Source: Yimella sp. cx-51 (GTDB taxonomy: Bacteria > Actinomycetota > Actinomycetes > Actinomycetales > Dermatophilaceae). From it: a DNA stretch of 41,798 nt. The stretch lies in the NCBI RefSeq assembly GCF_017654605.1, contig NZ_CP072114.1, positions 1 through 41,798 of the forward strand, given 5' to 3'. The translations under genes and the position numbers were made by a program. Position 1 is the first letter of the stretch. The number at the start of each line of letters is the position of its first letter. Below the pieces are notes generated by a model. That model was given only the letters and a program-made list of their open reading frames with translations. It was not told the origin of the DNA and searched no databases. This document shows positions 8,391-15,122 of this stretch, one piece after another.

Positions 8391-8470
8391 TTGCACACCT
8401 CGAGTGCTCGTGCATCATCGGGCAACTAGGGTCTGTTCGCATGCTTTTGCACACTTCTGCCCTAGGGTCT
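8391..8470. promoter_or_regulatory. Repeat-rich recombination site candidate and leaderless promoter of the recombinase
   Basis: TTGCACAC occurs at 8391-8398 and 8447-8454, and CTAGGGTCT at 8426-8434 and 8462-8470. GTTGC (from 8390) and GCAAC (8422-8426) form inverted arms around a further GCAC/GTGC pair. A cluster of direct and inverted repeats just in front of a serine recombinase gene is typical of a res site. In addition, TAGGGT at 8463-8468 stands 6 bases before the ATG at 8475, the geometry of a leaderless actinobacterial promoter. Binding of the recombinase here would then also control its own expression. Confidence 0.5.
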
Positions 8471-8474
8471 AGAC

Positions 8475-9116
8475 ATGCCGGGACAGATCGTGGGGTACGT
8501 GAGGGTCAGCAGCACGGAGCAGAACCTCGATCGGCAGCGGGCGGCGATAGGCGAGGTAGAGCAGCTGTTCACTGACAAGTCCAGTGGCAGGAGCCGAAGC
8601 GGTCGAGACGGTTTGGAGGCGCTGCTGCGTCACGTACGTGCCGGCGATACGGTCCGGGTGTCCTCGATGGACCGGATGGCGCGGTCACTGATCGATCTGG
8701 CGAATCTGGTCGATGAGCTCGTGGGTCGTGGGGTGCGGGTTGAGTTCATCAAAGAGCGGTTGATCTTCGACGGCGCGGCCGCCGAAGATCCGTTCGCCCG
8801 GTTCCAGTTGCACATGCTGGGTGCGGTCGCCGAGCTGGAGCGTCAGTTGATCCGTGAACGGCAACTGGAGGGCATCGAGTTGGCCAAGCAGCGGGGCGTT
8901 TACACCGGTCGTGCAAGGGCCCTGACGGATGAGCAGGTGGACGCGATCCGCCGGCTGGACGCCGCGGGGGTGCCGCGTGCTCGCTTGGCGCGTGAGTACG
9001 GCTGTGCCCGACGCACGATCCACGACGTTGTGCTGCGGCGTGGGGCGTACGCACCCAGTGTTACGCCGCGGCCGCCGATGGCTGGCGGGGGCGAAGAAGT
9101 GGAGTTGCCGCTGTGA
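8475..9116 (+). CDS. Serine recombinase (resolvase/invertase family)
   Basis: 213 residues. The N-terminal catalytic domain starts GYVRVSSTEQNLDRQ, with S12 the expected nucleophile, and carries SMDRMARS with the catalytic arginines. It continues through GVRVEFIKERL and LHMLGAVAELERQLIRER. The C-terminal helix-turn-helix (ALTDEQVDAIRRLDAAG, then RARLAREYGCARRTIHDVV) recognises DNA. This is the small resolvase type that resolves plasmid multimers or cointegrates, or inverts DNA. It has no Shine-Dalgarno but a TAGGGT box 6 bases before the ATG, suggesting a leaderless message. The gene overlaps the next by 4 bases. Its neighbours are not transposase genes, so a multimer resolution role is the simplest reading. 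Confidence 0.92.
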   Translation: MPGQIVGYVRVSSTEQNLDRQRAAIGEVEQLFTDKSSGRSRSGRDGLEALLRHVRAGDTVRVSSMDRMARSLIDLANLVDELVGRGVRVEFIKERLIFDGAAAEDPFARFQLHMLGAVAELERQLIRERQLEGIELAKQRGVYTGRARALTDEQVDAIRRLDAAGVPRARLAREYGCARRTIHDVVLRRGAYAPSVTPRPPMAGGGEEVELPL

Positions 9117-10267
9117 GCAACGGCCGTCGATCTCAGGGGGCGCAGCCGTCTCCCCATTTGCTGACCGTCACGGTCTTGGTCTCTCCCCTTCGGCGGGTTG
9201 GGTTCAACAACGTTCGTCGGGAGCTAGGGCTGGTTCGCAGTGCCCTGCTCTACGCGGATCAAGTCCGGTTGATTTCACCTACCACGGCCATGATCGATAC
9301 GTTCCGGCCGTTGCGCGGGATCGACCTTGACGATCCGTGGGCGGACGTCCGTGGGCTGCCCGATGAAACTCTGGCGAGAATTTTCGGCGGAGAGAGCCTG
9401 AAATCCGTCCGTAAGAGCTTTGCCCGGCTTGAACAGTTGCCGATGCATGATCCGCGGCGTAGCTCCGCGGAAGCTCACCTCAAGCCCCAGATCCGAGCAG
9501 CGGTGGAGGAGGCGAACAAGTTTTACGACAAGACGCTGACCCCTGAGCTGGACATCGCACGAGATGCAGGGGTGCTTGAGGTCGACGTCGACGAGTTCGA
9601 GCTTGATGATGAAAGCGAGGAGCATGTCGCGTGGTTTCGAGAGCGGTTACGCCATGCCTGGGAGGACCCGACCGGAACCGTCATGCTCGACCCCCGTTCC
9701 AAGCGGTTGCTCCGGCAAGAGCCAGGACAGGCATCGTCTGCCAGTCCGGACCGATCCAAGCGCGCCGCGGTCGGAGCTGGCTTCGTTAGTCATCTGCCGA
9801 CGTTCCCCAGTGCCCCGATGGCTCACGTGCTGGAAGCACGCGATGAGCTTGCTGATGGCCGTGCCGACTATCGCCGATGTGTGCGTGAGTTATCGGAGAA
9901 GCTCGTTTCGTCCGCCCTGGATGAGTCCCTTGACACTGACATCGCCGAGTACTGGAACGACGCCCTGCTTCCTGCGATGAACAACCTTCGCACCGGGCTT
10001 CAGGGAACTCGCCTTGTGCGGGGTACTGCCCGGCGACTGTTCGGTGATTGGGCCGCTGCTCTTAGGTCGGGCGGGCCTGCCATCACGGTGGGGCTCCTGG
10101 CTCCCCACGATCTTCGTAGCGCGGCGGTGTCGGGCGCGGGCGCTGCTGCTGCGTACGTCATTGGGACAGCGATCCAGCAGGCGCAGGACCAGCAAGCCGA
10201 ACCCAAGGCTCGTGAGTTGGTGTACCTGAACGGCATCGAGAGGTCCCTTAGTCGATCCCGCGGCTGA
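9113..10267 (+). CDS. Unknown protein translationally coupled to the recombinase
   Basis: 384 residues, GTG start overlapping the recombinase stop (GTGA). The N-terminal part reads LTVTVLVSPLRRVGFNNVRR and LLYADQVRLISP, a Rossmann-like alternation of strands and helices. The middle is acidic (VDEFELDDESEE), and the C-terminus holds a small Ala/Gly-rich segment (AAAAYVIGTAIQQAQ) that is too short and polar to be a confident membrane helix. I do not recognise the family. Coupling suggests it is made in fixed ratio with the recombinase, but no resolvase partner of this kind is known to me. It could equally be a cargo gene that uses the recombinase promoter. Confidence 0.7.
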   Translation: MSNGRRSQGAQPSPHLLTVTVLVSPLRRVGFNNVRRELGLVRSALLYADQVRLISPTTAMIDTFRPLRGIDLDDPWADVRGLPDETLARIFGGESLKSVRKSFARLEQLPMHDPRRSSAEAHLKPQIRAAVEEANKFYDKTLTPELDIARDAGVLEVDVDEFELDDESEEHVAWFRERLRHAWEDPTGTVMLDPRSKRLLRQEPGQASSASPDRSKRAAVGAGFVSHLPTFPSAPMAHVLEARDELADGRADYRRCVRELSEKLVSSALDESLDTDIAEYWNDALLPAMNNLRTGLQGTRLVRGTARRLFGDWAAALRSGGPAITVGLLAPHDLRSAAVSGAGAAAAYVIGTAIQQAQDQQAEPKARELVYLNGIERSLSRSRG

Positions 10268-10338
10268 CCACTCCGCTCACTGCCTCGCGATCAATTTCGG
10301 GGCTCTAGGGGTGAGTCCTGTCGATGGCGACCGACCAG

Positions 10339-11316
10339 TCACCCATGGGAGTCGTCTGGATCAGATCCCGATGATGCGAGCTTTGCTCCTTGGCTCTGCG
10401 CGTACTCGCGTTGGTTGGCGGTGAGGTGCGCCCGCGTTAGGTCGGCGTCTTGGAGCACGGCACCGTCGATGCGTGCGGTGCCAAGGTCCACGTCGAATAG
10501 TTCGGCCGACATCAGATTGGCGCCGCTCAGATCGGCATTGCGAAACGACGCGCACGACAGATCGGCGCTTTGGAGGTTGGCGCCGGTTAGGTCTGCGTGA
10601 TCGAACGTGACGTGCGTGGCGTTTGCTCCGGCAAGAACTGCCCCCGTGAGGTTCGCGTACGAAAAATTCGCCATGCCCAGGTGCGTCCGGCCGTTCAGTT
10701 CGGCCCAGCGCAGATCCGCTGATTGGAAGTTGCAGAACATGAGGTTTGCTTCACTGAGGTTGGCCTGGCAAAGCGACCCACCAACAAAGTTGCTGTGCGT
10801 AAGGAAGGCGCCGGAGAGATCGATTAGTGCCGGTGGCCACCCACCGCGCCCACGTGCAACCACCTCCGCCGCCGCACGCTTGACCACATCCGCGTGTCCT
10901 ACATCTTCGAAGTCTGGCATGCCGTCGGGGGTTGAGTTCTCCCACTCGCGTTGCTCCGCAGGCGTTGGCCTGACGAAGCTGCACAGCAGGCTGACGATCA
11001 TCTCTCGGTCGACGCGAGACTCCTGAGCGACCCGCTCGAGCGCGTAGATTCCGCCGATCTGAATCGTTGGTGACTCCGAGGCAAGTTGTTCGACCGCTCT
11101 CATGTATCGGTCGGTCCTGTTGTGGTCGAGCTCGCGCTCATGCCGGCGATCATCGAGAGCGCGGTCAGCGTCCAGTCGGTCTTGGTCCGCCCCTCGGTCC
11201 GAGTGCAGTCGTTTCATTGCTCCCCGGTACGTAATCCACGCTGCGAAGAGCGCGCCAGTACCACCAATGCCCGCAGAGGTTGAGAACCGATAGACCCAGT
11301 CGCCGACCGCGCTCAA
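10339..11316 (-). CDS. Membrane-anchored pentapeptide-repeat protein
   Basis: 325 residues. One N-terminal membrane helix (about 10-31), a charged linker, then a helical block with IQIGGIYALERVAQES and MIVSLLCSFVRPT. From about residue 165 there are classical pentapeptide repeats A(N/D)LXX (for example ANLSEANL, ADLTGANLQSADL, ADLSGANL) that should form a right-handed quadrilateral beta-helix. TTG start overlapping the stop of the upstream gene (TTGA), with only a weak ribosome site. The helical block is shared with the Cys-repeat protein at 6957, so the two are architectural cousins with different solenoids. Proteins of this layout are common in actinomycetes without an assigned role. Confidence 0.85.
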   Translation of the reverse strand: MSAVGDWVYRFSTSAGIGGTGALFAAWITYRGAMKRLHSDRGADQDRLDADRALDDRRHERELDHNRTDRYMRAVEQLASESPTIQIGGIYALERVAQESRVDREMIVSLLCSFVRPTPAEQREWENSTPDGMPDFEDVGHADVVKRAAAEVVARGRGGWPPALIDLSGAFLTHSNFVGGSLCQANLSEANLMFCNFQSADLRWAELNGRTHLGMANFSYANLTGAVLAGANATHVTFDHADLTGANLQSADLSCASFRNADLSGANLMSAELFDVDLGTARIDGAVLQDADLTRAHLTANQREYAQSQGAKLASSGSDPDDSHG

Positions 11317-11624
11317 GGGGCAACATCCTGGGTGTTGTGGTCCGACCCTTTCGAACTACTGGCGTCGCGGGCAGTGCTTTGGCGTCTCGCCGTCGCGGGT
11401 CGACCGCCTCGACGACCACGTGGCGCGATGAATCCGATTTTCTTGAGTTCCGCCGACGTCCATCCCGCGGCGGATGCCTCGGCCCATGCTTGACTTTCGG
11501 CTCGCTCCTCGCGGGCGAGATGTTCGCGCGCTCGGAGCACGTTAGTGCGTGCTTCTTCCAGCTTGCGCACGCTCTCCAGTCGGCCCGCAAGAAGCTCTTC
11601 TGCCTTGGTTGTGATCTCGCTCAT
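11313..11624 (-). CDS. Small helical protein of the mobilisation region
   Basis: 103 residues: a heptad-like helix rich in Glu/Arg/Leu over residues 5-48 (LEEARTNVLRAREHLAREER), then GWTSAELKKIGF, then a basic disordered tail. Short proteins with a helix followed by a GW-x-ELxxxG(F/L) turn are often found beside actinobacterial mob genes; I know no assigned function. The ATG has no good Shine-Dalgarno, but on its own strand TACCAT stands 6 bases upstream, which suggests a leaderless transcript. It is divergent from mobC across the presumed oriT and overlaps the pentapeptide gene. Confidence 0.65.
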   Translation of the reverse strand: MSEITTKAEELLAGRLESVRKLEEARTNVLRAREHLAREERAESQAWAEASAAGWTSAELKKIGFIAPRGRRGGRPATARRQSTARDASSSKGSDHNTQDVAP

Positions 11625-11710
11625 GCACCCATGGTAGGCCGGGCACCCGACATGCCGGTCTCATCAGACCGCCCCCTAGGGGCTTCGGCTCCCGGCAGGG
11701 GCATTAGCGC

Positions 11711-11741
11711 GACTTGCTACCGCCTTCGGCGGGAGCAAGTC
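11711..11741. other. oriT candidate hairpin upstream of mobC
   Basis: A 14-bp stem (11711-11724 with 11728-11741, loop TTC, one mismatched pair) stands in the 250-base divergent intergenic region in front of the relaxosome genes. Shorter inverted motifs flank it: GCCCCCTAGGGGC near 11672, and CTCGG/CCGAG near 11761-11795. MOBP-type origins usually lie right beside mobC-relaxase genes and consist of a stem-loop next to the nick. The nick site itself cannot be assigned. A terminator is the alternative, but both flanking genes read away from it, which makes that unlikely. Confidence 0.5.
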
Positions 11742-11874
11742 GGAGGGTTAGGTGCCTTAACTCGGGCCTTGGGCTTCGCCTGGCGGTCCGAGCTGTGACA
11801 GACTGAAGGCAAAGAGGTTGGTTTTCGAACGGTGGCTACGCCACGGTTCAGGTGAGTTGGCGGAGGTGGTTGTG

Positions 11875-12312
11875 GTGGCCGATCGAAGTTCTGAGTCGCC
11901 CGATGGGTCGTCTCGTCCCGCCAAACTGTTCCGCGGCCGGAGGCGTGCGAACTCGTCCGAAGGTGCCCGCGATTTCCGCACGGTCATTCGTCATTCCGAA
12001 GAGGAGTGGGTGCGAGTCCAGGCGCTGGCTGCTGCACAGAAGATCTCGGTGCCGAGGCTGTACGAGCGTGCGTTGACCACAGGTGGAGTGGTCGCGTCAG
12101 CGAAGCTTTCCCGCATCCATGACGAGCTGTACGGAGTGCGCCGGCTGCTCGCGATCGACAGCAACAACCTGAACCAGTTGGCCCGGGTTGCGAACGCGAC
12201 GGAGCGGTTGGAGGCTGAGGCTGAGTTGCTGGCCACCATCGAGCATTTGTCGAAAGTGGCCGACCGGATCACGGCCGTCATTGAATCACTTCCGGACTCG
12301 GAGCGCGCATGA
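11875..12312 (+). CDS. mobC: MobC-like relaxosome accessory protein
   Basis: 145 residues. After a basic N-terminus (AKLFRGRRRANSSE) comes DFRTVIRHSEEEWVRVQALA, a ribbon-helix-helix-like DNA-binding start. Then follow the MobC hallmark LLAIDSNNLNQLARVAN and a long C-terminal helix. MobC binds near oriT and helps the relaxase open and nick DNA. I chose the GTG at 11875 because GGAGG (11862-11866) lies 8 bases upstream; GTG 11872 is also possible. It overlaps the relaxase start by 4 bases (ATGA), so the two are coupled. Confidence 0.85.
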   Translation: MADRSSESPDGSSRPAKLFRGRRRANSSEGARDFRTVIRHSEEEWVRVQALAAAQKISVPRLYERALTTGGVVASAKLSRIHDELYGVRRLLAIDSNNLNQLARVANATERLEAEAELLATIEHLSKVADRITAVIESLPDSERA

Positions 12313-13979
12313 GAATCAGCGTCCTCCGATCCGGGTCGGACGCGTCCGGACTGACGAGATACCTGTTCGGTGCGGGTCGCGTCAACGAGCACGACAACCC
12401 TCATTTGGTCGCCGGATCACCCGGCTTGGAGATGGAGTGGTCCGGTGAATTGTCGGTGGCGGACGCGACCATTCTCGGCCGCGTTGTTGAGGGTGCGTGG
12501 TATGAAAAGTACGTGGAAGCACTCGCTGGTGTCGGTGCCGCGCAAGGCGGGTTGAGCCGTGCGCAGCTGCACCGTGATGGTGTCGAAACGACGGGACGAA
12601 CTCACGTCTTTCACGCGTCGATGGCGCTTCCACCGACCCACGATCACCTGACCGACGAGCAGTGGAACACCCTGGCCCACGAGTACGTGAAGAGGATGGG
12701 TTTCGTCGACGACAACGGCCACGGGTCGTCTTGGATCGCTGTGCGTCACGGCGTCTCTTCCAAGGGCAACGACCACATCCACGTCGTGGTGAACCTGGTC
12801 CGGGAGGACGGCGCATGGTCCTCTGAGCATCAGTCGAAGATTGCGGCCGACCGGATCGGTCGGGAGCTGGAACAGGAGTTCTCGTCGTTCCTTTCGCCGA
12901 CCTACGAGACACCAGGAATTGAGGGCACCCGACAGCCTGGTTTCAGCGCCTACTCGCAGGCGGAGTTGCGCCGATCCGAGGAGCGTGAGCTGAAGGGTTC
13001 CGGTCCGATAGATCCCGACCGAGTGCACCTGCAGCGGGTCGTGCGCGGTGTCGCGATGGGCTCACGGACCGAGGCCGAGTGGTTGAACAACCTCGCCAAC
13101 CAAGACTTGGAGATCCTTCCGCGGTGGGCACCAGGTGGGCGCGACAAGGTCACCGGGTACAGCGTCCGGTTCGCCGACCAAGACTCGGTTCGGATCGCAG
13201 CATCAAAGCTTGCCCCGGACCTGACACTGACCTCCCTACGGAAGTCCCTGTGGGCACTCAACGAGACCCCGGAATCACGAGCCGAAGCGCTAGCACTGTG
13301 GCGCGACGAGGCACCCGTGACCGACCCGGAGCCCGTCGACGCGACCACCGAGCTTGACCAGGCCGGCCACCACTTGAAGGAGTGGGAGTCGGAGGTGAAG
13401 GTCACCGATCCGCACGACGTCGACCAGTGGCGATCGCACGCTGCGACCGCTGCCGGCGTGCTTTCGCTCGCAGCAATCCACCATCCGAACCGGGAAGCAG
13501 CCTCTCGGCTGGGCCAGGTCGCGGACGAGGCTGCGCGTGTCTCGTTCGAGCCGCAGCACCCGCAGCAACGGACCTACGGGCACGGCAGCCTCCAGCAGCG
13601 TTCAGGTGGCGCAGGGCTGGCGATGCGGCACCTGAATCTGGCATTGCGTGGGTCCTCGCAGAGTTCGACCCGCGGTTGGTACGCGGTCATGAAGCAGATG
13701 CAGCGGACGATGCGTGCAATACACGACGCCCAGGTCGCACGCGGGGAGTTGGTCGATGCCGCCCGCACCCAGGCGGTCTCCACCGGGCATCTGGACGTTT
13801 ACAGCGATGAGTCCACAGCCCCGGTCGCCGTGGTGTCCAGCCAGGGCGAGGCAGGACCGGAGCTCACCGCCAAGCCGGTGCAGGCACGACCGGTGGTTCT
13901 CCCGGCTGGCAGGAACCTCGGAGAACGACCGCGCCGCTTTGGTGGAGCTGCGCCCACCGAACGTGGGTACGAGCGATGA
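12309..13979 (+). CDS. mobA: MOBP-type relaxase
   Basis: 556 residues. The N-terminal relaxase domain contains LTRYLFGAGRVNEHDNPHLV, with Y18 the likely nicking tyrosine. The metal-binding motif III is H156-x-H158-x3-N162 in NDHIHVVVNLV. The enzyme would nick oriT, stay bound to the 5' end of the transferred strand and enter the recipient with it. The C-terminal half (from about residue 330) is helical and Gln/Arg/Ala-rich, without helicase motifs, so this is not a TraA/TraI-type relaxase-helicase. It is coupled to mobC. Its stop lies 3 bases from the stop of the leftward transfer operon, so the two transcription units converge with no room for a terminator. Confidence 0.92.
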   Translation: MRISVLRSGSDASGLTRYLFGAGRVNEHDNPHLVAGSPGLEMEWSGELSVADATILGRVVEGAWYEKYVEALAGVGAAQGGLSRAQLHRDGVETTGRTHVFHASMALPPTHDHLTDEQWNTLAHEYVKRMGFVDDNGHGSSWIAVRHGVSSKGNDHIHVVVNLVREDGAWSSEHQSKIAADRIGRELEQEFSSFLSPTYETPGIEGTRQPGFSAYSQAELRRSEERELKGSGPIDPDRVHLQRVVRGVAMGSRTEAEWLNNLANQDLEILPRWAPGGRDKVTGYSVRFADQDSVRIAASKLAPDLTLTSLRKSLWALNETPESRAEALALWRDEAPVTDPEPVDATTELDQAGHHLKEWESEVKVTDPHDVDQWRSHAATAAGVLSLAAIHHPNREAASRLGQVADEAARVSFEPQHPQQRTYGHGSLQQRSGGAGLAMRHLNLALRGSSQSSTRGWYAVMKQMQRTMRAIHDAQVARGELVDAARTQAVSTGHLDVYSDESTAPVAVVSSQGEAGPELTAKPVQARPVVLPAGRNLGERPRRFGGAAPTERGYER

Positions 13980-13982
13980 CGC

Positions 13983-15119
13983 TCATCTACGCCGCTTGGC
14001 GGCTACGCGCGTCAGCCTTTTCACTGCGCGTCGCGTCGACCAGCTGATCTTTCGGCTTTGAGCAGCTGGTGCTTCGTGCACCAGGGATTCCATACCCGCC
14101 AGGTCAACGATGAACTCGTGCTCATCTGGCAGGTATGCCAGCATGCGCCCGGGTGGGATGTGAGCGGTCCACACGTGTCCAACCTGGCCCGGCGATTGCC
14201 GGGTGTGAGCGAAGTGCTGTGCGATCTCAGGGTTGCTCGTCCACGACACACCGGTCCGGTTAATCGCGGTGGCTCCTCGCCACAGCTGGAGCGGACGCTC
14301 GGGCCTGTGTGCTGGCTGTCCGGCCACGGTGAAACCGTCGCCGTCCGCGAGGGTGCGGAACATGCTGATCGCCACGTCGCGGCCGATGCCCCGTCCGTCA
14401 GGGCAGTACCGCCAGGCCCAGCACAGCTCGTCCTGGAGCAATGTCCGATCAGTCCGTCCTGCCTGGTGTAGCTCACCCAACGCTGCGAGCGTGGCGCGTT
14501 CGTCGCCGGCGTACTCCTTCAGCCATCGTCGTGGGATCGGCGTGGGATCGGTCAGCGCCAGGTAGGCCATTGCGAGCATGCGGCGGTGCCGCATGTTCTC
14601 TCTCCGGTGCTGATCGGCAGCTTCGCTCGACCACCAACGCTCAGCTTCCTCTAGCCGCTCGATGCCCGATTCGCGCATCCCCGGCGGATCGTTCACGAGG
14701 CAGGAGCGCAGCTGGTGCAGGTTGGAAGACACCATTGGCACGGGTGATCCCTGCGTATAAGGGCGGGTTAGCCAGAGGCGGTGCCGCCCGTCTTCGATCC
14801 GATCATCCTCATAGGAGTAGGTCACCGGGTCGTCATCCACCCACCGCTGGACGAGCTGGTATTCCCCCACTGTGAGTGGGATGGGCACGTCGACAGTGGT
14901 GTGTTCAACCGTGTGGTCGAGGCCGGCCGGCCCCTGCATCGCATGGTGCACGGCGTACTGCGTTGCGTGAGCGATCGTGGGCCAGCTGACCTCAGCGGTG
15001 CTGATTGGGCGCGGTGACCGGCGATCGATGACATCAGGATCTTGTGTGATGAGGTGCTCGGACGGGAACCAGCACCACGCCCAAGGAGTGCGAACGTGAA
15101 TTGTCCTGGGCTCCCTCAT
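13983..15119 (-). CDS. Putative ADP-ribosyltransferase-fold protein
   Basis: 378 residues, last gene of the transfer operon. The C-terminal 110 residues have the order of motifs of R-S-E class ADP-ribosyltransferases: LWRG with R281, SWTS at 292-295 (the STS-like strand), hydrophobic strands IPPGRMLAYL, and then E333-H-E335 followed by FIVD (the ExE loop). The segment between has NPEIAQHFA, typical of this fold. The N-terminal 270 residues are helical and unrecognised. There is no signal peptide. The starts of this and the preceding gene are separated by only 3 bases. Such enzymes modify proteins or nucleic acids using NAD. A role as a transferred effector, an anti-defence factor or a toxin is possible, and catalysis is not proven. 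Confidence 0.6.
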   Translation of the reverse strand: MREPRTIHVRTPWAWCWFPSEHLITQDPDVIDRRSPRPISTAEVSWPTIAHATQYAVHHAMQGPAGLDHTVEHTTVDVPIPLTVGEYQLVQRWVDDDPVTYSYEDDRIEDGRHRLWLTRPYTQGSPVPMVSSNLHQLRSCLVNDPPGMRESGIERLEEAERWWSSEAADQHRRENMRHRRMLAMAYLALTDPTPIPRRWLKEYAGDERATLAALGELHQAGRTDRTLLQDELCWAWRYCPDGRGIGRDVAISMFRTLADGDGFTVAGQPAHRPERPLQLWRGATAINRTGVSWTSNPEIAQHFAHTRQSPGQVGHVWTAHIPPGRMLAYLPDEHEFIVDLAGMESLVHEAPAAQSRKISWSTRRAVKRLTRVAAKRRR

Positions 15120-15122
15120 CGG

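Noticed and set aside
7413-8396. Long open frames on the opposite strand and in other frames over the 39-bp repeats (for example a 327-codon leftward frame).
   Set aside because: A repeat unit of 39 bases without stops in any frame opens all frames together. Only the + frame from 6957 has membrane helices, a block shared with another protein and a plausible start.
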